From Pedobacter sp. Leaf216 (GTDB taxonomy: Bacteria; Bacteroidota; Bacteroidia; Sphingobacteriales; Sphingobacteriaceae), in assembly GCF_001421515.1 (NCBI RefSeq), contig NZ_LMKM01000003.1:1-64000 (forward strand): a stretch of 64,000 nucleotides of DNA, given 5' to 3'. Of the stretch, positions 42,369 through 52,030 are shown one piece after another; positions within the stretch are counted from its first letter, which is position 1, and each line of letters opens with the position of its first letter. The notes below the pieces were generated by a model. It saw only the letters and a list, made by a program, of their open reading frames with translations, searched no databases and was not told where the DNA came from. A program made the translations under genes and the position numbers.

Positions 42369-44561
42369 ATGGCAAAAAAAACAACGCCAGCTAGCGGTAA
42401 GCCCGCTCAGGCAGTTAACGACAAAACCAATAAGTTGGAAGAATTTGTTGCAGATGGTACTGCACAAAAAATGACGACCAACCATGGTGTTAAAATAAAT
42501 GACGATCAAAACTCGCTTAAGGCCGGAGATCGTGGAGCAACATTGTTAGAAGATTTTATCCTTCGCGAAAAAATCACCCACTTCGATCATGAACGGATTC
42601 CTGAACGCATTGTGCATGCCCGGGGATCGGCAGCCCATGGCGTATTCAAAGTATATGAGGATATGTCATCTTTAACCAAGGCAGCATTTCTTTGCGATCC
42701 AGGTGCAGAAACACCTGTATTTGTAAGGTTTTCTACCGTAGCAGGTTCACGTGGATCAACAGATCTAGCGCGTGATGTTAGGGGATTTGCAGTAAAATTT
42801 TACACCCAGGAAGGTAATTTTGACCTTGTAGGCAACAATATGCCTGTGTTTTTTATCCAGGATGCGATGAAATTTCCTGATTTGGTACATGCGGTAAAAC
42901 CCGAGCCGGATAATGAAATTCCGCAGGCAGCATCTGCACATGATACTTTCTGGGATTTTATTTCGCTGATGCCAGAATCATCACACATGATTATGTGGTT
43001 GATGAGTGATAGGGCAATTCCGCGCAGTTACCGAATGATGGAAGGATTTGGCGTACATACCTTTAGGTTTGTTAATGCCGATGGGGTAGCCAGTTTTGTT
43101 AAATTTCACTGGAAACCATCGCTTGGTGTGCATTCTGTAGCTTGGGATGAGGCGCAGAATATTTCTGGAAAAGATCCCGATTTTCACCGTCGCGATTTAT
43201 GGGATGCTATTGAAGCTGGTGCTTTTCCAGAATGGGAACTTGGTGTACAGATTGTACCAGAAGAGGATGAATTTAAATATGATTTTGACCTTTTGGACCC
43301 CACCAAAATTATCCCCGAAGAACTTGTACCTGTGCAGCGCATCGGGAAAATGACACTGAACCGAAATCCTGACAACTTTTTTGCAGAAACCGAACAAGTG
43401 GCATTTCATGTTGGGCATGTAGTGCCAGGTATCGATTTTACCAATGATCCGCTTTTACAAGGCAGGTTGTTTTCTTATACCGATACCCAGCTGATCAGGT
43501 TAGGTGGACCGAATTTTCATGAAATTCCGATTAACCGCCCTGTAGTACCTGTTCATAATAACCAACGTGATGGTTATATGCGCCAAACCATTAACAGGGG
43601 TAAAACCAGTTATGGCCCGAATGGTATTGCCGCAAATGATCCCGCCCAGGTAAAAGCATCAGAAGGGGGCTTTGTTTCTTATAACGAACGTATAGATGCC
43701 AAAAAAATAAGGGCGAGAAGCAGGAGCTTTTTCGACCATTTTTCGCAGGCAAGATTGTTTTTAAACAGCCAGTCTGAAGCAGAAAAAAACCACTTAATCG
43801 ATGCCTTTAGCTTTGAGCTAGGTAAGGTAAAAATGGTTCCCATCCGCGAACGTATGCTCGGCTTATTGGCGCATGTAGATAAGGCTTTAGCCGCAGCAAT
43901 TGCCTATGCGCTAGGGTTGCACGTACCAGAAATTCCACTCGAAGAACTGAATGGAAGTGTTCCGGCTGATGCTTTGCCAGGTGATTATACGCCTGAACAA
44001 AAAGAAAGAAGTATTGCAAAATCGGAGGCTTTGAGCATGGCAGATACCATTAAAGATTCTATAGTTACCCGAAAAATAGCTATTCTGGCTGCTGATGGTG
44101 TAGATGGAAAATCGCTAAGCAAAATTAAAGATAGCCTTGTTGCTAAAGGGGCTGTTGTACACATTATTGCTCCAAAACTTGGCGACATTATTTCTGCCGA
44201 AGATCAGCTGATTCAAGTTGATGAAAGTTTCCTTACAGCCGCATCAGTATTGTATGATGCAGTTTATCTTCCGGGTGGTGTTAACAGTTCTGCCACATTA
44301 GAAGCGGAAGCAAATGCTGTTCATTTTTTAAATGAAGCATTTAAACATTGTAAGGCAATTGCTGCAGATAGCTCAGCCATACAAGTGCTCGAAGCAGGTT
44401 ATTTCTATAAAAAACTGCCTGCAGAATATTCAGAAGATACGGTGTTGAGAGAAGGTATAATTGTAACAGATAACCTTTCTACACTTTCAGATTTATTTCC
44501 GCGAATGATTGCAATGCACCGGTTCTGGGATCGTGAGGTGCCAAGAAAAGTGCCAGCTTAG
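42369..44561 (+). CDS. katE: Large-subunit (clade 2) catalase
   Basis: A 730-residue haem catalase that decomposes hydrogen peroxide. The catalytic His is in RIVHARGSAAHG, the Asn in LVGNNMPVFF and the haem-ligand Tyr in RLFSYTDTQLIRLG. The C-terminal part (about residues 560-730; IAILAADGVDGKSLSKIKDS) is the flavodoxin/DJ-1-like domain that marks HPII-type enzymes. Length is normal. A Lys/Thr-rich N-terminal 30 residues is extra and disordered. It is the third gene of a probable operon with 41580 and 41806. In other bacteria such catalases are under stationary-phase stress control. Confidence 0.97.
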   Translation: MAKKTTPASGKPAQAVNDKTNKLEEFVADGTAQKMTTNHGVKINDDQNSLKAGDRGATLLEDFILREKITHFDHERIPERIVHARGSAAHGVFKVYEDMSSLTKAAFLCDPGAETPVFVRFSTVAGSRGSTDLARDVRGFAVKFYTQEGNFDLVGNNMPVFFIQDAMKFPDLVHAVKPEPDNEIPQAASAHDTFWDFISLMPESSHMIMWLMSDRAIPRSYRMMEGFGVHTFRFVNADGVASFVKFHWKPSLGVHSVAWDEAQNISGKDPDFHRRDLWDAIEAGAFPEWELGVQIVPEEDEFKYDFDLLDPTKIIPEELVPVQRIGKMTLNRNPDNFFAETEQVAFHVGHVVPGIDFTNDPLLQGRLFSYTDTQLIRLGGPNFHEIPINRPVVPVHNNQRDGYMRQTINRGKTSYGPNGIAANDPAQVKASEGGFVSYNERIDAKKIRARSRSFFDHFSQARLFLNSQSEAEKNHLIDAFSFELGKVKMVPIRERMLGLLAHVDKALAAAIAYALGLHVPEIPLEELNGSVPADALPGDYTPEQKERSIAKSEALSMADTIKDSIVTRKIAILAADGVDGKSLSKIKDSLVAKGAVVHIIAPKLGDIISAEDQLIQVDESFLTAASVLYDAVYLPGGVNSSATLEAEANAVHFLNEAFKHCKAIAADSSAIQVLEAGYFYKKLPAEYSEDTVLREGIIVTDNLSTLSDLFPRMIAMHRFWDREVPRKVPA

Positions 44562-44586
44562 CGGTACAATATATTATATTTTAATG

Positions 44587-44613
44587 AACCGGGGCCTGTC
44601 CCCGGTTTTTTTT
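44587..44613 (+). terminator. Terminator after katE
   Basis: AACCGGGG (44587-44594) pairs with CCCCGGTT (44600-44607) around five bases and is followed by a T run. It ends the 41580-44561 transcript. Confidence 0.9.
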
Positions 44614-44709
44614 GGTTGTGCGTTAATTTAAGGCCTTATTTTCCATTCATTATCCATTTATAAAGAACAAATTCTTTGTAGCACCTGTTATTAAAATATT
44701 AAATACTTA

Positions 44710-45012
44710 ATGAATAAAGAAATGACAGAATTTAACGAAACAAGCAAGCCATTAACCGCAGAAGAAGCAGAAAAATTTGAAGCCGGCGTAATCGAAACTG
44801 TTTGGAGCGAAACAGGTGAACCACATTATGTAATCAAAAATGGTCTGAATGTGCAAGAATATGCTTCCTTAGCTAAAAAATCTTTAGAAAATGAGCGTAT
44901 TATAGCCCATGATTTCACCAGTTATGTAATTAATGAATCAGGTGAACGTGGAGATTTCGAATATAAATCGGGATGGTTCCTCGAAGGGCTTGCCGAACAG
45001 GAAATGGAATAA
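44710..45012 (+). CDS. Hypothetical small soluble protein
   Basis: A 100-residue acidic protein, not recognised. The first 25 residues are charged (MNKEMTEFNETSKPLTAEEA) and the rest looks folded (GVIETVWSETGEPHYVIKNG, then ENERIIAHDFTSYVINESGE). No signal peptide or membrane segment. It lies just after the catalase terminator, and 63 bases before the membrane-protein gene at 45076. Possible stress-regulated gene by neighbourhood only. Confidence 0.55.
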   Translation: MNKEMTEFNETSKPLTAEEAEKFEAGVIETVWSETGEPHYVIKNGLNVQEYASLAKKSLENERIIAHDFTSYVINESGERGDFEYKSGWFLEGLAEQEME

Positions 45013-45075
45013 GCTATTTTATAATGTAAACCTGCGTTAAGAAATAAATTTTGTAGAACATAAGCATTAGCAGAT

Positions 45076-45570
45076 ATGATAAATCCTTTTGTTAAAACAG
45101 TAGTTTGTAGTATTGCCGGAACAACAATGATGACTGCCTCAAGTGCGCTAATGTCGTTAATAGGCCAGGATTTTAGAGAGCCTGAACGTTTAAGAGGTTT
45201 AATTACCAGGGCATTGCCCTTTATCCCAAAAAAAGCAAGATCGCTTTCTGCTTGGGCAGCACATTATGCAATGGGAGCTGTATTTTCAGCTGTTTATGTA
45301 AAGCTTTGGGAAGCTAAAAAATTGAAACCTACCGCAACCTGCGGACTCACTTTAGGTGTGGCAAGCGGCCTGATCGGAATCGCCATCTGGAAAGCAACAT
45401 TTGCCGCGCATCCTTTAAGTCCATTAATGAATTATAAGCGTTTTTATTTACAGCGTATTCCTGCCCATATCGTATTTGCAATATTTGCAACAATTGCTTA
45501 CCAGGCGATGCAAAAACAAGAGGAGGGCAAAAATGATATAGAAAAGCAAGGAAGCATTGAGCTCAGTTAA
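45076..45570 (+). CDS. Hypothetical membrane protein
   Basis: A 164-residue membrane protein with three to four predicted helices (VVCSIAGTTMMTASSALMSL; AWAAHYAMGAVFSAVYVKLW; LGVASGLIGIAIWKATFAAH; IPAHIVFAIFATIAYQAM). A cytoplasmic-like segment REPERLRGLITRALPFIPKK separates the first two. A distant likeness to YagU/DUF1440-type proteins is possible but not established. The C-terminus is charged. Function unknown. Confidence 0.6.
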   Translation: MINPFVKTVVCSIAGTTMMTASSALMSLIGQDFREPERLRGLITRALPFIPKKARSLSAWAAHYAMGAVFSAVYVKLWEAKKLKPTATCGLTLGVASGLIGIAIWKATFAAHPLSPLMNYKRFYLQRIPAHIVFAIFATIAYQAMQKQEEGKNDIEKQGSIELS

Positions 45571-45653
45571 AAATTTAACTAGCTTAATTATTATTCAGGC
45601 ATTTATGCCATATTTATCACTAGCCATAAAGCATAATTTATACATTTAACGGC

Positions 45654-46124
45654 TCAGTTTACCGTCGTCTGATTGATCAGTGCACGTTCAGGAATTTGCT
45701 GATGAATCGCTTCCAACAACTTCGGAAGCTGTTTTTCCTTTACATTTCCCTTTAAAATTACGTTTTGATCTGTTATAACCGCCCATGATTCCGGGTGTTT
45801 TGCCAATAAACTATCTGCCAGTAATTTCAGGTCATGATCCTGACCAAGATAAAGTGGTCCGATTGCCAGTTGATCATCAATATGTTTAATTACATGGATA
45901 GTACCCAGCTTTTGAAGAATGGCCATTTTAGATTTATAAGTGGGGCAGTTACCCCATATTTTTACATCCAGGTTTTTAACGGTAAAGTTTACACCAGCGA
46001 AATTTACATCTTCCTTGGCTTTTATGGTAAGATCGGCCTTGATTTGCTTATCTTTTTCATAGCTGTTGCAAGAAACCATTAATAAGGTGCATACTAAAAT
46101 GTAAAGGATGGCGTGGCGTTTCAT
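45654..46124 (-). CDS. BON-domain-like lipoprotein
   Basis: A 156-residue exported protein with lipoprotein signal MKRHAILYILVCTLLMVSC. The mature part resembles two BON-like modules (OsmY type): IKADLTIKAKEDVNFAGVNF then VKNLDVKIWGNCPTYKSKMA, and DHDLKLLADSLLAKHPESWA then VITDQNVILKGNVKEKQLPK. BON proteins bind membranes or help maintain the periplasm during osmotic stress. The glycine pattern is weaker than in classical OsmY, so the family call is moderate. It stands alone on the minus strand. Confidence 0.65.
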   Translation of the reverse strand: MKRHAILYILVCTLLMVSCNSYEKDKQIKADLTIKAKEDVNFAGVNFTVKNLDVKIWGNCPTYKSKMAILQKLGTIHVIKHIDDQLAIGPLYLGQDHDLKLLADSLLAKHPESWAVITDQNVILKGNVKEKQLPKLLEAIHQQIPERALINQTTVN

Positions 46125-46210
46125 ATTTTTGATTGTGAGAATAATAAATTAGTATGTAAATATCATTATTTATAACCGACTGCTCTTAAAGGCAAAATAC
46201 AAGAGAAAAT

Positions 46211-46337
46211 TGTCATCCCGATTGAAGCAAAATCCGATTTAAATTGGAGATCAGAAATCTTTAAACGATGTTGCAGAAAGGTTAAAGATTTTTCGATAAA
46301 CAACCTATAAAACCGGTAAACTTCAATCGAAATGACA
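46211..46337. repeat. Long imperfect hairpin repeat
   Basis: TGTCATCCCGATTGAAG (46211-46227) is inverted as CTTCAATCGAAATGACA (46321-46337), with 15 of 17 positions matching. Inner AGAAATCTTTAA pairs with TTAAAGATTTTT. This is a typical Bacteroidota RUP-like intergenic element, unrelated in sequence to the other repeats here. Confidence 0.7.
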
Positions 46338-46349
46338 TTAATATTCAGC

Positions 46350-46544
46350 CTATAACAGGCCTGCTATTCCGTTTGATGGCGCTTTCCATTTTAGGTTAAC
46401 AATTTTCCCATCTATTAATCCAGTTCGGCTCCGTTCTACGAAAGTCTTCTGGCCAGGTGGTACATGCAACCGTTGGCGTTTGTCATCAATGTGTTCTGCT
46501 ATGGAGATCTTATCCCTTTGCGCACTATTTCTCTGTTTTTCCAT
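46350..46544 (-). CDS. Possible small basic protein
   Basis: A 64-residue frame, rich in Lys, Arg and Gln (MEKQRNSAQRDKISIAEHID, then RQRLHVPPGQKTFVERSRTG). It has the composition of a real small protein, but no family was recognised and start signals are weak. It lies directly beside a hairpin repeat. Treated as a low-confidence gene. Confidence 0.35.
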   Translation of the reverse strand: MEKQRNSAQRDKISIAEHIDDKRQRLHVPPGQKTFVERSRTGLIDGKIVNLKWKAPSNGIAGLL

Positions 46545-46887
46545 GATCTTTTTTTAATAGGGAACTGGCAGAAATGCAGCTCGGTTTTGTAATTTTTATT
46601 TTCAGGTATATTTTGCTCCCTTATAAAACAAATTCACGTACTTAACGTAGTACGAAACGGTATTCTACATCCAAACTACCCAGGCTTTAGTGCTGTTATG
46701 CTAGTGATAATGCCGTATTGCAATGAGCTTTAGCACAGAAATATGGAACTCTGAATACGGCAGATTACCGATCGTTATGCTCTTAATAATTGGAGTTTCA
46801 TAAAACTATTGCTGCGGGAGATCGGTTTTTTTTTTAATAAACATATTCGTTGTAAACCCTGTAAAATAGGGGCTTAAAATTTCAGTT
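46545..46887. other. Non-coding stretch with hairpins
   Basis: About 340 bases without a convincing gene. Two hairpins are visible: CGTACT / AGTACG (46636-46653) and TGCCGTATT (46711-46719) with AATACGGCA (46754-46762). Promoter elements for the genes at 46888 (plus) and 46544 (minus) must lie here, but none is clear. Confidence 0.35.
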
Positions 46888-47145
46888 ATGGCTAAATTTA
46901 TTTGTTTTTTTATTGTTCTAGTAGGTTTTTGCGCTTCAGGTTTTTGCCAGGTTCCAACCGGAACGCGACAGCGCAGTACAAATGATACATTGATTAAAAA
47001 AACTGTTCCAGCTGCGGATAAATACAATAAAAAAGCTACCAAATGGCCAAAGCGCGATAGTTTGAAAAATATTCATGCAAAAAAGGATACCATAAGGCGG
47101 ATTCCGTACAAAAGCAAAAGAAATAAAGGCAATCAAAAAAATTAA
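46888..47145 (+). CDS. Small secreted basic protein
   Basis: An 85-residue protein with a signal peptide (MAKFICFFIVLVGFCASGFC, cleaved near residue 20) and a strongly basic mature part (KKATKWPKRDSLKNIHAKKD, IRRIPYKSKRNKGNQKN). No family recognised. It ends 36 bases before the trehalose-synthase-like gene at 47181 and is likely co-transcribed. Its charge suggests binding to anionic envelope or extracellular polymers, which is inference. Confidence 0.6.
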   Translation: MAKFICFFIVLVGFCASGFCQVPTGTRQRSTNDTLIKKTVPAADKYNKKATKWPKRDSLKNIHAKKDTIRRIPYKSKRNKGNQKN

Positions 47146-47180
47146 CACATTCGGTTATGGTAACTAAAAATCATCACAGA

Positions 47181-48860
47181 ATGGGGTTAAAGTACATTGT
47201 AACACTCTTTGTTTGCCTTTTTGGTATGGCAGCCTGCAGGCAGGAAGGTAAAAATTCTTCTGCATCTGTACCCAACGCATGGTACCGCAATAGTATTGTA
47301 TATAACCTTGATGTAGATATTTTTAAAGATAGTGACGGTGACGGGATCGGCGATTTTAAAGGGCTTACTCAGAAACTGCCCTATTTGGATACATTGGGAG
47401 TAGATGTAATCTGGCTTTCACCGTTTCAACCTACACCGGATAAAGATGATGGATATGATGTGAGCGATTATTATGGCATTGATCCAAGATTGGGAACCAT
47501 GGCCGATTTCGAGGCTTTCATTTCCGCATCGAAAAAACACAATATCAAAATAATTATGGATATGGTGCTCAACCACACCTCTATCGAACATCCCTGGTAT
47601 CAAATGGCACGGGCTGATAGTAGTGGCAAATACCGTAACAGATACGTATGGTCGAAAAAGAAACCAAAAGATTTCGATAAAGGAATGGTGTTTGAAGGAT
47701 TTCAAAGCGAAACATGGTCTTATGACGAAGTTGCGCACCGTTATTATTTTCACCGTTTTTATGATTTTCAGCCCGACTTAAACTACCAGAACAAAGAGGT
47801 ACAACAGGAAGCCATTAAAGTGCTCCGTTACTGGTCGGCAAAAGGGATTAAGGGCTTCAGGCTTGATGCAGTTCCTTTTATTATTGATGTACCTGAGTCT
47901 GGTGCGGCAAATCCGGCAAAGATGTTTGGCGTATTGGATTCAATCGTTAGCGGTGCCAAATCTATTGATCGGCAAACTTTGTTGCTGGGAGAGGCGAATG
48001 TTGCACCAAAAGAAAATCTGGATTATTTCGGTGAAAAGGGCAATCGGTTACAAATGATGTTTAATTTTTATGTCAATCAATACCTTTTTTATTCCATGGC
48101 AGAAGGGAAAACAGAAACTTTGATAGATGCCTTAAACGATACCAGGCAAAAGCCGCTACCCTCACAATGGGCTTATTTTCTGCGTAACCATGATGAGATC
48201 GATCTTGGCAGACTCAGCAAATCCCAACGCAACAAAGTTTACGAAAAATTCGGTCCTGAGTTAAACATGCAGCTTTACAACCGGGGCATCAGGCGGCGTT
48301 TGGCACCAATGTTACATCACATGGAACAGATTAAAATGGCCTACAGCATACTGTATTCATTGCCGGGCATGCCAGTTATCCGCTCAGGAGAGGAAATTGG
48401 AATGGGAGATGACCTTACATTAGCCGAAAGATTATCGGTACGTACCCCAATGCAGTGGGACAGCACAAAAAACGCAGGGTTTAGTACGGCTAAAAAAACA
48501 TTCAGACCTGTAATTTCAATGGGCGATTATGCCTATCAGAAAGTGAATGTTGCTGCTGAATTAAAAGATCATCAATCTTTGCTCAATTTTATCAAAAAGC
48601 TGATCGCTATACGGAAATCCATACCCGAAATTGGCACTTCAGATTGGCAAATACTCAAGCTTAAAAACGATGCGATTCTGGCTATTGAGTATCAAACACC
48701 ATCCGGTAAGATTATCACGGTACATAATTTTGGTAATAAAGCGGCTGAAGTAGAAATTCCCATCACAGGAGCCGAAAAGGTGCTTGTTGGAAATCAAAAA
48801 AGCATAAAAAATGGAAAAATTAAAATTCCAGCTTATGGCCAATTGTGGCTTAAAAAGTGA
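47181..48860 (+). CDS. Exported GH13 lipoprotein, trehalose-synthase-like
   Basis: A 559-residue GH13 protein with a lipoprotein signal (LKYIVTLFVCLFGMAAC). The barrel starts WYRNSIVYNLDVDIFKDSDG with the Ca-binding DxDGDGIGDF loop, as in TreS. Catalytic residues: D229 in FRLDAVPF, E271 in LLGEANVAP and D338 in LRNHDEIDL. TreS interconverts maltose and trehalose; bacterial TreS is normally cytoplasmic, so a lipidated form is unusual and could be an alpha-glucosidase acting on periplasmic substrates. No C-terminal maltokinase. ATG 47181 is chosen because the signal begins there. Confidence 0.85.
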   Translation: MGLKYIVTLFVCLFGMAACRQEGKNSSASVPNAWYRNSIVYNLDVDIFKDSDGDGIGDFKGLTQKLPYLDTLGVDVIWLSPFQPTPDKDDGYDVSDYYGIDPRLGTMADFEAFISASKKHNIKIIMDMVLNHTSIEHPWYQMARADSSGKYRNRYVWSKKKPKDFDKGMVFEGFQSETWSYDEVAHRYYFHRFYDFQPDLNYQNKEVQQEAIKVLRYWSAKGIKGFRLDAVPFIIDVPESGAANPAKMFGVLDSIVSGAKSIDRQTLLLGEANVAPKENLDYFGEKGNRLQMMFNFYVNQYLFYSMAEGKTETLIDALNDTRQKPLPSQWAYFLRNHDEIDLGRLSKSQRNKVYEKFGPELNMQLYNRGIRRRLAPMLHHMEQIKMAYSILYSLPGMPVIRSGEEIGMGDDLTLAERLSVRTPMQWDSTKNAGFSTAKKTFRPVISMGDYAYQKVNVAAELKDHQSLLNFIKKLIAIRKSIPEIGTSDWQILKLKNDAILAIEYQTPSGKIITVHNFGNKAAEVEIPITGAEKVLVGNQKSIKNGKIKIPAYGQLWLKK

Positions 48861-49045
48861 TTTTTTAATAAAAAAAAACCTAGCTGGAAACAAAGCACGT
48901 AAAAAAAAGCTTTATTCCAGTATAGAATAGAGTGATTGCATGTTTTGTTAAAAACGGCAAGCAAAAAAATCACAAAAGGGAGAAAGAAAATTGATTTGGC
49001 TTGTATTTCTTCAAGAATCAAGCCTGTTATTAAGTAAAAACGAAT

Positions 49046-50341
49046 ATGAAAAGAATTGTAATTATAGGTGGCGGTTTTGCCGGGCTGAATCTGGCCAAAC
49101 GCTTATCTAAAAATGCGGAGCATCAAATTATACTGGTTGATAGGAACAACTACCATTTTTTTCCTCCGCTTTTATATCAGGTAGGTACTGCTTTTATCGA
49201 ATCATCAAATATCAGTTATCCTTTCAGAAAGATGTTCCACGGCAAAAATATCCGTTTTTTTATGGGAGAATTTCAGCGAATCGATCCGGTTGCAAAAATG
49301 GTAATTACGGATAACGGCACATTGGATTACGACATTTTGGTGTTGGCCATGGGTACCGAAACCAACTTTTTTGGTAATCAGCAGGTTAAAAAGTATGCGC
49401 TTCCAATGAAAACTATTGATGATGCATTGGAACTGAGAAACCATGTTTTGCTCCAACTCGAAAAATCAGTGCGGGCGACCGCTCATGCAGATCGGGTGAG
49501 GTATTCCAATATTGTTATTGCAGGCGGTGGCCCCACAGGTGTAGAACTTGCAGGAATGCTTGCCGAAATGGGCCGAAATGTGATCAGTAAAGATTACCCG
49601 GAAGCCGATGCTTGGCCAGGAAAAATTTTCCTGGTAGATGGGCTGCCCACCCTTTTGGCACCCATGAGCAAAAAAAGCCAGGAAGAAGCAATTTCGGTGT
49701 TAAAAAAGCTCGGTGTAGAAATTTTACTCGGCAAGCTTGTTCAAAACTATGATGGCGAAAAGGTTTCACTTTCTGATGGAATGGAGATTTTTTCTTCAAC
49801 GCTGATCTGGGCATCTGGTGTGGTTGCAAGGAAAGCTGATGGAGTGCCGGAAACATCGCTAGGCAAGGGTAGAAGAATTCTTGTTGATGAATTTAATAAG
49901 GTAAATCAACTTCAGGATGTATATGCAATAGGCGATCAGTGCTTCCAAACCACCGATCAGGCTTTTCCCAATGGCCATCCCCAACTTGCGCAAGTGGCCA
50001 TTCAGCAGGGAAACCTCCTTGGTAAAAACCTCAATAAGCAAACAAATGAAAAATGGGATGCCTTTAAATACAACGACAAAGGCTCTATGGCCATTATTGC
50101 CAAATTTAAGGCTGTGGTAGATCTTCCGAAAGGATTTTTTAGCGGATTTTTCGCCTGGCTGGTGTGGCTGTTTATCCATATCATTCCTATTGCCGGGTTC
50201 AGGAACAAAGCAAAACTTGCCTTCAACTGGCTGTGGAGTTTTTTAACTAACGATCCAACTCTTAGGCTCATTGTAAGGCCAGATACGCAAACAAAAGATG
50301 TCAGTCAACCCACTGCACAAACGGCTCCGAGGGCGCAATAA
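49046..50341 (+). CDS. ndh: Type II NADH dehydrogenase
   Basis: A 431-residue NDH-2 that passes electrons from NADH to quinone without pumping protons. FAD motif IVIIGGGFAGLNLAKRL at the start and NAD motif VIAGGGPTGVELAGMLAEMG near residue 155, with VYAIGDQCFQ near residue 293. A C-terminal amphipathic/hydrophobic segment (FFSGFFAWLVWLFIHIIPI) attaches it to the membrane. Length is normal. It is monocistronic and ends before a good terminator. Confidence 0.93.
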   Translation: MKRIVIIGGGFAGLNLAKRLSKNAEHQIILVDRNNYHFFPPLLYQVGTAFIESSNISYPFRKMFHGKNIRFFMGEFQRIDPVAKMVITDNGTLDYDILVLAMGTETNFFGNQQVKKYALPMKTIDDALELRNHVLLQLEKSVRATAHADRVRYSNIVIAGGGPTGVELAGMLAEMGRNVISKDYPEADAWPGKIFLVDGLPTLLAPMSKKSQEEAISVLKKLGVEILLGKLVQNYDGEKVSLSDGMEIFSSTLIWASGVVARKADGVPETSLGKGRRILVDEFNKVNQLQDVYAIGDQCFQTTDQAFPNGHPQLAQVAIQQGNLLGKNLNKQTNEKWDAFKYNDKGSMAIIAKFKAVVDLPKGFFSGFFAWLVWLFIHIIPIAGFRNKAKLAFNWLWSFLTNDPTLRLIVRPDTQTKDVSQPTAQTAPRAQ

Positions 50342-50396
50342 AATTACATTTAAGACCAATTTATAAAGCACATTTCAGCAATTTAAACAAATAAAA

Positions 50397-50424
50397 AGCC
50401 CTCCGTTTCTGGAGGGCTGTTTTA
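50397..50424 (+). terminator. Terminator after ndh
   Basis: AGCCCTCC (50397-50404) pairs with GGAGGGCT (50411-50418) around a 6-base loop, then GTTTTAAT. Confidence 0.85.
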
Positions 50425-50571
50425 ATCTAAATCGTCCCGTTGATTTAATTGATATTGTAAAATTAACAGATCAGAGCATTAATTTAAAGTGGTTTTATAC
50501 TCAAATTAAACAGTACATGTACTTGTTTTCTGAACGTTATAATTCCTTTTTGTAATTTTTGAATCCATTAT

Positions 50572-50820
50572 TTAACTCGATTTAGTGGCTGCTGCTGATT
50601 CAATATTAATGTGATTATATGTCCCATAAGAGCCGATTACAGCTACTTCAATAGCAACAAGATAACCTTTACGGAGATCAATCTTAAATGAAACCTCATC
50701 ACCCCTTAAGGGAATTTGGGAAGAACCATCAGCGTAAAATTTAATTCGCTCATCGTTGGCATCATTAATTAAGCCAACGCCAGCTGTTTTATTGTAGGCA
50801 AGGACCTGTCCTTTTCTCAT
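50572..50820 (-). CDS. Cold-shock-domain-like small protein
   Basis: An 82-residue protein with a CSD-like beta-barrel pattern: MRKGQVLAYNKTAGVGLIND resembles the CspA start (GxVxxYNxxxGxGxI), followed by IKFYADGSSQIPLRGDEVSF. RNP1 (KGFGFI) and RNP2 motifs are degenerate (AGVGLI), so single-strand nucleic-acid binding may be altered. The C-terminus is polar. No neighbour in operon. Function likely nucleic-acid related by fold, not shown. Confidence 0.65.
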   Translation of the reverse strand: MRKGQVLAYNKTAGVGLINDANDERIKFYADGSSQIPLRGDEVSFKIDLRKGYLVAIEVAVIGSYGTYNHINIESAAATKSS

Positions 50821-51023
50821 CTGTTTTATTTATTTAGTACCGCTGCCAATGTTTTTCATTTAAAGTAAAACCTTAAATAGTTTTACCCATTGGGTGTGGT
50901 AAAATGGTTATTAAAATGATCATCAGCCGGGAAGTTTTGGATTATACGTCTACAACATCCCTGAAGCTTAACTTATTAATTAAATTTTATAAACTGTAAA
51001 CGGATTTATTTCTGGTGTGGTTA

Positions 51024-51380
51024 TCAGGCTATTAGGTGACGAACCTTACTGTGAAGTTTGGCATAATCAAATGGTTTAAATATAATCCCGTCGGCCAAAC
51101 TAGGAATTTTTTTTGCCTGTGCTTCAAGCATCGCTGTTATCAGCAGGATAGGGATTTTCTGCGTTTCGTTTTTATGTTTTATTAAATTGCAGAGCTCTCT
51201 TCCGTCGCCATTGTTCAATAAAATGTCCATTACAATAAGGTCTGGCTTAAAGCTTGTTATCGAATTTTCCAGTTCATCACTATCAACAATACTCAGTACT
51301 TCAAAATACTGGTCTTCCAGAACCGCTTGGATGGCTTCTGCATTGCTCTGATCGTCATCAAGTACAAGAATCTTTGACAT
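51024..51380 (-). CDS. Stand-alone response-regulator receiver
   Basis: A 118-residue single receiver domain. The phospho-acceptor is D52 in DLIVMDILLNNGDG, with DDD at the start (ILVLDDDQSN), the conserved Thr/Ser in PILLITAMLE and the Lys in GIIFKPFDYAK. No output domain, so it must act through protein contacts. No kinase adjoins it; PAS kinase 24954-26429 or NarL-type kinase 58914-59663 are only possible partners. All key residues are intact. Confidence 0.9.
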   Translation of the reverse strand: MSKILVLDDDQSNAEAIQAVLEDQYFEVLSIVDSDELENSITSFKPDLIVMDILLNNGDGRELCNLIKHKNETQKIPILLITAMLEAQAKKIPSLADGIIFKPFDYAKLHSKVRHLIA

Positions 51381-52030
51381 AAGTTTTTTGTTTGGATGGT
51401 ATAAATAAAGCTATTGTCCGCATGTTTTAGAGCGTAAAGTATTTAAATGGCCGATTGGAACTGCTTTTAGTCATCATTTGAGGAAAACGCAAGGCAAAAC
51501 ACTTACCTCTAGACCCCTCATTATTTTTGACAATACCTTATTCTCCGGTTACTTTGTAGACAGGAATAAATTTATGCATAAGCAAAATCAATTACGAGCG
51601 AAAAACATAAAAAAGGTATTTGTATGGTATTAAAGGTATTTTCCCTTAATGAATAAGTATAAATACCTGTTTTTTTACGGTGGAAAGTACGATTAATCTA
51701 ATCTTCAATCCAATTTTTACTTAAGCACCTACACAGTATAAAACTACCTGTAGCAATTATGCGTTTTTAAAATAGGCTTGAATCCTCATGTTTAATGATT
51801 TGCCTGAAATTACCTTTATGTAATTGTAGTTAAAACAATAATTTATCCTGGCTCCAAGGCAAAATTTTATCTTTTTGCAAGGATAAATGCATTTGAAATT
51901 AAAAAACAGGTGATAAAATGGAGTTTCAATTCATTTTATTCTGATAAAATAGGGAAAAAGATAAGCTTTTTTATCATTCGTTGATCAAGAATGCTGTTTT
52001 TAAGGCATTTTAAAGATTAAACCATTTATT
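51381..52030. other. Long non-coding region
   Basis: Some 650 AT-rich bases with no convincing gene. There is a nested hairpin with TTTATCC (51842-51848) against GGATAAA (51880-51886) and inner GCAAAA / TTTTGC. A few short frames occur but none looks coding. Repeated GGTATTT/AAATACC words near 51615-51672 are not explained. Confidence 0.35.
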
